Source: Bacteroides sp. (GTDB lineage: Bacteria > Bacteroidota > Bacteroidia > Bacteroidales > Bacteroidaceae). Taken from it: 64,000 nucleotides of DNA. Below, piece by piece: positions 56,553 to 64,000 of the stretch. The position numbers and the translations under genes were made by a program. The stretch spans positions 1 to 64,000 of the forward strand of contig JAMPDJ010000016.1 in the NCBI GenBank assembly GCA_023665805.1, given 5' to 3'. The stretch's first letter is position 1. Each line of letters opens with the position of its first letter. The notes below the pieces were generated by a model. That model had not been told where the DNA came from and ran no database searches. It saw only the letters and a program-made list of their open reading frames with translations.

Positions 56553-58340
56553 TTATCTCTTGTCATCCGTTTCCACCGTCATGTGACATGTACGGCAGTT
56601 GAAACGCAGCAGAAAGCGGCGTCCGTCAGCCCCACGCAGATACAGGTCGCCGCGTATGGCCCGTGGGTTCTCGCGGAGACACTGTCCCATCTGATAGCGT
56701 ATGCAATAGCGGCATGTCATCAGGGGCGAGCGTTCCGTATGCGTATTGTCCACTTGTCCGATGTCGCGCAACATGGCAGGAACGTCATGCCGTGGCAACG
56801 GGCATTCGATTTCCTGCAACAATTCCCTGCGCCACGAAGCCAGCAGGCTGCGCGGAATGAACCATGGCGACGAGAAAGCCACACTCACATCAGTGGTCTC
56901 ATAAATGGTGTCTCCCAGACGCGAGAGAACATCGCGAATGGAGGCTGACTGGTCGGTGCGTGCCTCCTGGTGACCATATTCATATTCACGCGAAACAGTA
57001 CGGGTTCCCTGTGTGACTTCCAGACGGAAGCCAGCAGGCGTCTCGGCCAACGTCCATTGCAAGGGCAATGACCTGCGGGCAGTATCGCCCGCGAGGATGC
57101 TCTCCATGCGCTGGTCCTGGTTGCGATAGACCACAGTTCCCTCCTTCAATCCCTGCGGCATGCGATGTGGATACAGGTGATTGCCATCAGCGCGGTTTAT
57201 TCTAAAGCCGACAAGTTCCGGTCGTCCATTGTCTTCGGCAAGGTAACAAAGTCCGTCGCCATTGGCAAAGGATGCCGTACCGGCAACGACTACATGGTCA
57301 CGGCGAATTTCCTTTACAAACCCCACCCGTTCTCCCATACTCTTGGGCGTGGCGGTATTACACAGATCGGACGTGCGTCCCTGCATGAAGTAGTCCGTAA
57401 AGCCACGATTGAAACTGCGTTGAGGGTCGGGCATAAAGTTCAAATCCACCCTGCCAGACGATGCCGCGCGGTATTCCTTGCGCTTACGGAAAATGGCATC
57501 CAGCTGCCGACGGTACCACGCTGTGACATTCTTGACATAGGCCACATCCTTCAATCTGCCCTCAATCTTCAGCGAACGCGCCCCTGCATCCAGCAAAGCC
57601 TCCAGATGCTGCGTGCGGTTCATATCGCGCATCGACAGTAGATAACGCCTCATGGCCAGCTTACGACCTGCGGCATCCTCCAAATCGTATGGCATACGAC
57701 AAAACTGGGCACATTCGCCCCTGTTGGCACTGCGGCCATAGCACACCTCCGACGCATAGCAACGGCCATTGTAACTGACACATACGGCACCGTGGACAAA
57801 GACCTCCAGCACCGCCTCCGGCACCTGACGGTGTATCTCGGCTATCTCGGCAATGCCCAGTTCGCGCGCCAGAACCACCTGCCCGTAACCACGGCCACAC
57901 AGGTCGCGAACCTTCTCTACGGTATGATTGTCCATCTGGGTGGAGGCATGCAGGGGGATAGGAGGAAAATCAGGCAGCAGAGCCAACCTCTCGTCCTGGA
58001 CAATCAGTGCATCCACCCCGATAGCGTACATTCTCCATGCGATGTCCCGGGCCCTGCCCAGTTCCTCTTCACTATCCAGCAAGGTGTTCAGCGTGACATA
58101 GACCTTCACGCCGAACGGGTGAGCATAACCGACCACACGGGCAATATCCTCATCTGAATTACCGGCCGAGGCACGTGCCCCGAATTGCTCTGCTCCCATG
58201 TACACGGCATCCGCCCCATGGTCTATGGCGGCAATGGCACAATCCAGGTCGCGTGCCGGTGCAAGCAGTTCTATTCCTATGCTCGCGTCAGTGACGGGCG
58301 ACTTAGAATGGCATATGGGAGAATTACTGTTTGATGGCAT
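56553..58340 (-). CDS. Peptidase U32 family protein (RlhA-type)
   Basis: ELLAPARDLDCAIAAIDHGADAVYMG at the N-terminus, VFVHGAVCVSYNGRCYAS and CAQFCRMPYDL (conserved cysteines). 595 residues with a C-terminal cysteine-containing extension (CRYCIRYQMGQC; CRTCHM), like proteins that hydroxylate 23S rRNA (RlhA) rather than collagen proteases. Overlaps the metA end by 17 bp, so co-transcribed. Confidence 0.9.
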   Translation of the reverse strand: MPSNSNSPICHSKSPVTDASIGIELLAPARDLDCAIAAIDHGADAVYMGAEQFGARASAGNSDEDIARVVGYAHPFGVKVYVTLNTLLDSEEELGRARDIAWRMYAIGVDALIVQDERLALLPDFPPIPLHASTQMDNHTVEKVRDLCGRGYGQVVLARELGIAEIAEIHRQVPEAVLEVFVHGAVCVSYNGRCYASEVCYGRSANRGECAQFCRMPYDLEDAAGRKLAMRRYLLSMRDMNRTQHLEALLDAGARSLKIEGRLKDVAYVKNVTAWYRRQLDAIFRKRKEYRAASSGRVDLNFMPDPQRSFNRGFTDYFMQGRTSDLCNTATPKSMGERVGFVKEIRRDHVVVAGTASFANGDGLCYLAEDNGRPELVGFRINRADGNHLYPHRMPQGLKEGTVVYRNQDQRMESILAGDTARRSLPLQWTLAETPAGFRLEVTQGTRTVSREYEYGHQEARTDQSASIRDVLSRLGDTIYETTDVSVAFSSPWFIPRSLLASWRRELLQEIECPLPRHDVPAMLRDIGQVDNTHTERSPLMTCRYCIRYQMGQCLRENPRAIRGDLYLRGADGRRFLLRFNCRTCHMTVETDDKR

Positions 58341-59316
58341 ACGGTGTTGACGGATTTACATAATAGTTGAGCCAGTTGGAAAAGAGCAAGTTGCCATGAG
58401 CACGCCATGTTACCTTCACGCCGCGCCCCATATCATCATCCACATAATAGTTGTAAGGCATCCGTATGGGCAACCCCTTGTCCAGGTCACGCCTATATTC
58501 CGTATCCAATGTGTCCGGTGCATATTCGCTATGTCCTGTGACAAAAATCTCCCTGCCACCGTGCGCCATGACAACGGCAACACCGCTCATGGGGCTTTCG
58601 GCCACTATTTCCAGGTCCGGCACACGATCTATATCCTCGCGCCGAACCTCGGTATGCCGGCTGTGAGGCATGCAGAACGTATCATCGAAACCGCGGAAGA
58701 TGGGCAGTCGTGGTTGCAATGGCGTCTGCGGAAAGATGCCGAACATCTTCTGCGGCAACGTATGCTTTGGCACGCCATAATAATGGTATAGCCCCGCCTG
58801 TGCCGCCCAGCATATGTACATGGTGGATGTGACATTGGTGCGGCACCACCCGAATATCTCTTCCAGTTCAGACCAGTAATTGACCTGCGGATAATCCAGA
58901 TGTTCCACCGGGGCTCCTGTAATGAGCATGCCGTCGAAGTGCTCTGTCCGCATGTCGTGGAAATAGCGATAGAAGGCCTGCATATGCTCCGCAGGAGTAT
59001 GCTTCGGCGTATGGCTCCGCAACATCATCAGGTGTATTTCCAAATGCAACGGCGACAGAGAGAGGACTCGCAGGAGGTCGGTCTCCGTGGCTATCTTCAT
59101 AGGCATCAGGTTCAGTATGGCTATGCGAAGCGGACGGGCAGTCTGGGATGTGCCCCCAATACGTGCCTCCACTTCGATATTGGACTTCGTATCATGTTTC
59201 CTCGCCGCTACATGGTTCAAGCAAGTTTGTCCTTGTTCCTCCTTGGCTTGAACCAAAACGTTCTCCTGACGAAGCAATTCTATGGCCGGCAATCCTTCCG
59301 GTAGTATCAATGGCAT
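58324..59316 (-). CDS. metA: Homoserine O-acyltransferase MetA
   Basis: Opens MPLILPEGLPAIELLRQENV. Catalytic Cys in YICWAAQAGLYHYYG and His/Glu in FVTGHSEYAPDTLD. 330 residues. Acylates homoserine at the entry to methionine synthesis. The residue that separates acetyl from succinyl specificity (111 in E. coli) appears to be Asp here (HLDYPQV), so the donor is uncertain. Between the ABC-F gene (53 bp) and U32 gene. Confidence 0.93.
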   Translation of the reverse strand: MPLILPEGLPAIELLRQENVLVQAKEEQGQTCLNHVAARKHDTKSNIEVEARIGGTSQTARPLRIAILNLMPMKIATETDLLRVLSLSPLHLEIHLMMLRSHTPKHTPAEHMQAFYRYFHDMRTEHFDGMLITGAPVEHLDYPQVNYWSELEEIFGWCRTNVTSTMYICWAAQAGLYHYYGVPKHTLPQKMFGIFPQTPLQPRLPIFRGFDDTFCMPHSRHTEVRREDIDRVPDLEIVAESPMSGVAVVMAHGGREIFVTGHSEYAPDTLDTEYRRDLDKGLPIRMPYNYYVDDDMGRGVKVTWRAHGNLLFSNWLNYYVNPSTPYAIKQ

Positions 59317-59369
59317 GGTGTATGGTGTGAATGGCTATATTATAAATATATATTAAGGTGCAGTTACTG

Positions 59370-61292
59370 CTACTCCATCAGTTCCATCCAGCGCTCTTCG
59401 GCACTGGCCAACTGCTGTTTCAGGCGTTTATACTTCTCGTACAAGGATATGTCCTGCGCCCCCTCCTGCGTGGACATCTGTTGCTCCACTATGGCAATGG
59501 CGCTTTCCAGCTGCATCACCTCGGCCTCGGCCTCGGCCAAAATTTTATCGCGCTTCTTTTGGGCACGCGCCTGGGCCTTCTGTTCCTCATACGACAGTTT
59601 GCTGTCTGACTTCGGAGCCTGTACCCGTGTGGAAATGTCAGAGGACTCTACAGCTGCCGCCGGAGCCTGTGCCAGAGAACCGGCCTGCTCCGCCTCGTGA
59701 CGCTTGATCCAGTCATAGATGCCTCCGAGATATTCACGCACCCGGCCTCCTCCGAATTCATAAACCCTCTCCACCAGGCCGTCAAGGAAATCGCGGTCGT
59801 GGCTGACGATTATCACCGTGCCGTCGAAATCCCTTATGGCCTCTTTCAACACATCCTTGGACTTGAGATCGAGATGGTTCGTAGGTTCGTCCAGAATTAG
59901 CAGGTTGACAGGTTCCAGAAGCAACTTTATCATGGCCAGACGCGTGCGTTCGCCCCCGGAAAGGAACTTGACCTTACGCTCCGATAGTTCTCCTCCGAAC
60001 ATGAACGCGCCCAGGATGTCGCGTATCTTGGTACGTATCTCGCCACGCGCCACGTTGTCGATGGTATCGAACACTGTCAGTTCTCCATCCAGCATCTGCG
60101 CCTGATTCTGCGCGAAATAACCTATCTGCACATTGTGTCCCACCTTCACCTCTCCCTGGAAAGGTATTTCTCCCATGATGCACTTGACCATCGTGGACTT
60201 GCCCTCACCGTTCTTGCCTACGAAGGCGACTTTCTCGCCACGGCGAATGGTAAGGTTCACGTGGTCAAAGACCACATGGTCGTATTCCTTGCGGGCCTCG
60301 TTGCATATGACGGGGTAATCCCCGCTGCGCTGCGAACAGGTGAACTTGAGGTGCAGGGCGGAATTGTCCACCTCGTCCACCTCTATGGGTATCATCTTCT
60401 CCAGCTGGCGTATGCGTTGCTGCACCTGTATGGCCTTGGTGGCCTGATAACGGAAGCGGTCTATGAAGGCCTGCGTGTCGGCAATCTCCTTTTGCTGGTT
60501 TTCCCAGGCGCGCAACTGCTGTTCGCGTCGTTCGGCACGCAGGACCACATATTCATCATAGCATACCCGGTAATCGTATATGCGACCGCAAGTGATTTCC
60601 AACGTACGGTTGGTGACATTATTGATGAAGGCACGATCGTGGCTCACCAAGATTACGGCACCGGCATAGGTGCCGAGAAACTGTTCCAACCATTGTATGG
60701 ACTCGATGTCGAGATGGTTGGTAGGCTCGTCCAGCAGTAGCACGTCGGGCTGCTGCAACAGTATCTTGGCCAACTCTATACGCATGCGCCACCCGCCTGA
60801 AAACTCGCTGGTGGGGCGTTCCAAGTCGGCCTGGCGGAATCCAAGTCCCATGAGCGTGCGTTCCAGCCGCCCCATGTATTCGCCACCCCCCATCATGGCC
60901 AGGCGTTCGCTTTCATGGGTAAACCGCTCGCACAATTGCATGTAGTCATCGCTCTCGTAGTCTTCCCTCTCGGCCATTTCGCGCTCCATGTCGCGGATAT
61001 TACGCTCTATCTCATGCAGATGGGAAAAAGCCTTCTCCGCCTCGTTGCGCACTGTACACGAGTCGGAGAGCACCATCACCTGCGGCAGATACCCCACGGT
61101 AACCCCTTTGGGAATGGTAACACTGCCTCCGGTGGGAGGCTCCACGCCGGCTATAATCTTCAACATAGTGCTCTTGCCGGCTCCGTTCTTGCCAACCAGC
61201 GCTATGCGGTCCCGCTCGTTGACCACATATGATATGTCACTGAACAGCGGACGGGCACTGAACTCCACTGACAGATGGTCTATAGAAATCAC
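59370..61292 (-). CDS. ABC-F family ATP-binding protein
   Basis: Two ABC domains: GKNGAGKSTMLK with EFSGGW (first) and GKNGEGKSTMV with FLSGGERTRLA (second), joined by a charged linker, then a C-terminal helical coiled coil (QKAQARAQKKRDKILAEAE). 640 residues from a GTG at 61292. Ribosome-associated ABC-F proteins act in translation or antibiotic protection; which of the two applies here is not clear. Heads the metA-U32-radA-FAD gene run. Confidence 0.92.
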   Translation of the reverse strand: MISIDHLSVEFSARPLFSDISYVVNERDRIALVGKNGAGKSTMLKIIAGVEPPTGGSVTIPKGVTVGYLPQVMVLSDSCTVRNEAEKAFSHLHEIERNIRDMEREMAEREDYESDDYMQLCERFTHESERLAMMGGGEYMGRLERTLMGLGFRQADLERPTSEFSGGWRMRIELAKILLQQPDVLLLDEPTNHLDIESIQWLEQFLGTYAGAVILVSHDRAFINNVTNRTLEITCGRIYDYRVCYDEYVVLRAERREQQLRAWENQQKEIADTQAFIDRFRYQATKAIQVQQRIRQLEKMIPIEVDEVDNSALHLKFTCSQRSGDYPVICNEARKEYDHVVFDHVNLTIRRGEKVAFVGKNGEGKSTMVKCIMGEIPFQGEVKVGHNVQIGYFAQNQAQMLDGELTVFDTIDNVARGEIRTKIRDILGAFMFGGELSERKVKFLSGGERTRLAMIKLLLEPVNLLILDEPTNHLDLKSKDVLKEAIRDFDGTVIIVSHDRDFLDGLVERVYEFGGGRVREYLGGIYDWIKRHEAEQAGSLAQAPAAAVESSDISTRVQAPKSDSKLSYEEQKAQARAQKKRDKILAEAEAEVMQLESAIAIVEQQMSTQEGAQDISLYEKYKRLKQQLASAEERWMELME

Positions 61293-61321
61293 GTCGTTGT
61301 CTCATTGATTTGTTTCACGCG

Positions 61322-61329
61322 CAAAATTA
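61322..61329 (-). promoter_or_regulatory. -7 box for the ABC-F gene cluster
   Basis: TAATTTTG on the minus strand, about 30 bp before the start. Confidence 0.55.
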
Positions 61330-61331
61330 CA

Positions 61332-61750
61332 TAATTATTTCCTAATAACAGGTATGTCAACTGTGCTTTCCCTCCTATAGCATGACATTTTTGAGGTACG
61401 ACATGCGATAAGGCATTCCCGGAATCATACCGTGCAAGCGGAAACAGAAACCGACATGCCTGTATGAGAAGAGCCGGCAACCTCGTGACCTACTTGGAGA
61501 CAGATGATACAAGCTAATAATATGCGCAAAAACATGCAAGACAGACATACATTACACTTCGTAGTTTTTTACCGGACACACACGGGAAGTTCCATCTAAC
61601 ATTCCGCAAAGCAGAAAAAAGGCAAAAGGGACAACAATCAGACACATACATCATTATCAAGGAAGCCGGCAGTCTTCCAAAACACTTATTACCAAAGACT
61701 TGCAAAAACTCTTTTTTTTTAAACGCGAAACCAACAGGACACAAATTCCC
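61332..61750. other. Gene-free stretch upstream of the ABC-F gene
   Basis: AT-rich, with a run of nine or ten T near 61712-61720. The open frames are short and without start signals. No repeat copy is recognised before the class II units at 61753. Confidence 0.45.
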
Positions 61751-61752
61751 GA

Positions 61753-61830
61753 TTCTCGCGAAAATAGGGAACAGCTCCCATAGGAACGGACATGCGCATT
61801 CGCGAATTCACAGACACCAATTCGCGAATA
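61753..61830. repeat. Class II palindrome array, 22-bp period
   Basis: TTCTCGCGAAAA (61753), a degenerate CTCCCATAGGAA (61775), CATTCGCGAATT (61797) and AATTCGCGAATA (61819) start exactly 22 bp apart. The clean units are perfect or near-perfect palindromes around TCGCGA. No gene lies within 400 bp on either side. Confidence 0.65.
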
Positions 61831-62164
61831 CGCACAAGCGTCCACACCGGGCATCGCCTGCGACCATGCAGGAACAAAATTCCAAAGCAATAAGAACAAA
61901 CGAGGAGTGCATAAATACGCACACACAATATGCTGTTGTTGTCCGCAAAATGGCCATCAAGGAATCCGCGACTGCACACCATTACACGCAGACAAGCACA
62001 CAGGCAACACGTCTTGTGTGTATTTAGGCATGTAACACTTATTCCAACAGTTAGAATGACAAGCACACGGCAAGCAAAAAGAGCGAGCATTAACGGACTG
62101 GACATAATACCAATATGGCAAGTAATTATCAATTCCCACTTATGTGTATAATGAATAAATAATG

Positions 62165-62172
62165 TAACTTTG
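62165..62172 (+). promoter_or_regulatory. -7 box for the Tricorn-like protease
   Basis: TAACTTTG, followed by CACTC. About 60 bp before the start. Confidence 0.65.
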
Positions 62173-62234
62173 CACTCATAAACAATATGAGCATCTAACG
62201 ACACATTGACATTCTATAATAATTACTTACACAC

Positions 62235-64000
62235 ATGAAAAAGCTAATTCTATCGGCTCTGTCTCTGCTCTCCTCCTTGGGAATGCAGGCCGCAGACACC
62301 CCGCTATGGTTGCGCCACTGTGCCATCTCGCCCGACGGTACAACGGTGGCGTTCTGTTACAAAGGAGATCTGTTTACCGTTCCGGTCACGGGAGGCAGGG
62401 CAACACAAATTACCACGCACACCGCACACGACACGCATCCGGTATGGTCACCGGACGGGCAGCAGATTGCCTTTGCCTCAAACAGAGAAGGCAGTTTTGA
62501 CATCTATGTCGTCAATAGAAACGGAGGCTCCCCACGCCGCATCACCTCGCATTCGGCCAACGAATACCCGGAAACATTCCGCGACGGCCACACGATCCTG
62601 TACCGTGCCAACATACAGCAAGATGCCGCAGACGGACATTTTCCTGGCTCCACACAGGTATATGCCATAGACATACGGGACGAGGGCAACCGCCCTACCC
62701 TGTTCTCGTCCATGACGATGGAAGAAATCTCCATCAACGGACAAGGCTAGGTGCTCTATCAGGACAAGAAGGGATACGAGGATTCGTTCCGCAAGCATCA
62801 CCGCTCGCCCATTACACGCGACATCTGGCTGACGCAGGCCGACGGGCAACGCACATACCTGCAACTGACATCCTTCAACGGCGAAAACCGCGAGCCGGTG
62901 TGGGCTGCGGACGATGTCTCTTACTATTACCTGAGCGAGGAGAGCGGAAGTTTCAACGTATACAAGGGCAGCCTGACGAGCAGTGCACGTCCCATGCAGC
63001 TGACGCGTCTGTCCAATCACCCTGTGCGCCATCTGTCCGCCTCGCGAAACGGCCTCCTGTGCTTCAGCTACGACGGTGAAATATATACCATGAAGGAAGA
63101 CGGGCAACCGGCAAAGCTCAACATAGAAATCGTCTCCGACGAGATCGACAAGGCTGTGGAATATCAGACACGTTCATGGGGAGCCGGCAAAATCAAGGCT
63201 TCGCCCGACGGAAAGGAGATAGCCTTTATCATGGCCGGCGACGTGTATGTCACCTCGGTAGAATACCAAACGACAAAACGCATAACCAACACTCCCGAAC
63301 AGGAGCGGGACATAGACATCAGCCCGGACGGGCGAACACTCATATATTCGTCCGAACGCAACGGGGTGTGGGGCATATACCGTACCGACATAGTACGCGA
63401 AGACGACAAGCAGTTTGTCTACGCACAAGAATTGAAGGAGGAGCCTCTGATTGTAGGCAAGGAACCTTCCTTCCAGGCATCGTTCTCGCCGGACGGCAAG
63501 GAAATAGCCTATCTGGCCAACCGTACCGAAATCCGTGTATATAACCTGAAGAGCAAAAAGTCGCGTACCGTGCTGGATGGCAAATACAACTATTCATACT
63601 CCGATGGCGACCAGGAATTCTGCTGGTCACCGGACAACCGTTGGATATTGGCCAAATACATCAGTGTGGGCGGATGGAACAACACGGACATTGCCTTGAT
63701 CAAGGCAGATGGCAGCGGCGAGATCATAAATCTCACCGAGAGCGGATACAGCGACTCCTCTCCACGCTGGGTGCTGGACGGCAAGGCCATGACATGGAAG
63801 TCGGACCGTGCCGGATACCGCAGTCACGGCAGCTGGGGCGCGCACAGCGACATGTATATCATGTTCTTCGATGCCGAAGCCTATGACCGCTTCCGCATGA
63901 GCAAGGAAGACCTGGCACTGTACGAAGAGAAGCAGAAAGCAGAAAAGGAAAAGGCGGAGAAGGAGAAAGCAGAGAAAGAGAAAGACAAGAACGGGAAAAA
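62235..64000 (+). pseudogene. Tricorn-type protease homologue with an in-frame amber codon; runs off the window
   Basis: A signal peptide (LILSALSLLSSLGMQA), then a Tricorn beta-propeller with repeated SPDG units (ISPDGTTVAFCYKGDL; VWSPDGQQIAFASNREGSF), and, after a TAG at 62748-62750, the same frame continues as VLYQDKKGYEDSFRKHH and onward for 416 further codons without another stop, ending in a Lys/Glu-rich linker. In homologues I recall, a lysine stands where the stop is (GK-LLYHD-KGYED), so AAG to TAG is one base change. The PDZ and S41 protease parts lie beyond the window. TAG ends other genes here (nitroreductase, hpt, tamB), so it is not recoded. Either a recent nonsense mutation, a suppressed stop or a sequencing error. 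Confidence 0.85.

Noticed and set aside
59317..59369. SAM riboswitch before metA.
   Set aside because: Only 53 bp separate metA from the ABC-F gene, too little for the known aptamers.
62748..62750. TAG read as an amino acid (recoded amber).
   Set aside because: Nitroreductase, hpt and tamB end with TAG in this window, so the codon is an ordinary stop.

Overview
The window is a piece of chromosome from a member of the Bacteroidales, probably Prevotella- or Bacteroides-like; genus is not decided. Evidence: many genes are preceded by the Bacteroidota -7 box TAnnTTTG; there is a MurF-alanine racemase fusion, a GSCFA protein, an RprXY two-component pair, the divergent EF-G2-type factor, a lipoprotein-type TamA partner beside TamB, DUF4421/DUF4827/DUF4831 proteins, and a GH95-like lipoprotein. 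Base composition looks balanced by eye. Nothing looks like an integrated phage or plasmid, and no intact transposase gene was seen.

Layout. 0.4-3.4 kb (-): murF-alr and GSCFA. 3.5-6.9 kb (+): dxs-trkA. 6.9-9.4 kb (-): three-gene operon coding for a TIR-like protein, an OLD/RecF-like ATPase and a DUF4435 (TOPRIM-like) protein, the best candidate for an immune system here. 9.6 kb: nitroreductase. 10.7-15.4 kb (-): RsmI-like methylase, rmuC, GT2, mtaB. 15.9 kb: tiny cysteine-rich lipoprotein. 16.3-17.4 kb (-): rpsF-rpsR-rplI. 17.9-18.8 kb: repeats only. 18.8-25.3 kb (-): rprY, rprX, EF-G2, hemW, DUF4827. 25.4-33.0 kb (-): GH95, tRNA-His, esterase, folD, ffh, small hydrolase, initiator tRNA. 33.2-42.5 kb (+): TetR, fabG, pseudouridine synthase, tamB, tamA-like. 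43-45 kb (+): nucleotidyltransferase, DUF4421. 45-46.9 kb (-): pgeF-like, DUF4831. 47-50.7 kb (+): hpt, adk, obgE, alpha/beta hydrolase. 50.7-61.3 kb (-): thrA, FAD protein, radA, U32 protein, metA, ABC-F. 62.2 kb to the end (+): a Tricorn-like protease interrupted by one in-frame amber codon.

Most genes are housekeeping: wall precursors, isoprenoids, K+ uptake, ribosomal proteins and translation factors, tRNA/rRNA modification, SRP targeting, outer-membrane biogenesis, fatty-acid reduction, purine salvage, and Thr/Met biosynthesis.

The most unusual material is intergenic. Three loci (0.3, 29.6 and 42.7 kb) each carry five 15-bp palindromes (consensus GACMATASTATKGTC) whose centres lie exactly 23 bp apart, and each array lies about 40-65 bp to the right of a copy of a ~204-bp element with terminal inverted repeats. 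A second family of palindromes (TATTCRYGAATA) recurs with an exact 22-bp period at 10.2, 18.2 and 61.8 kb. These arrays are not explained by any gene here and look like binding or recombination sites.
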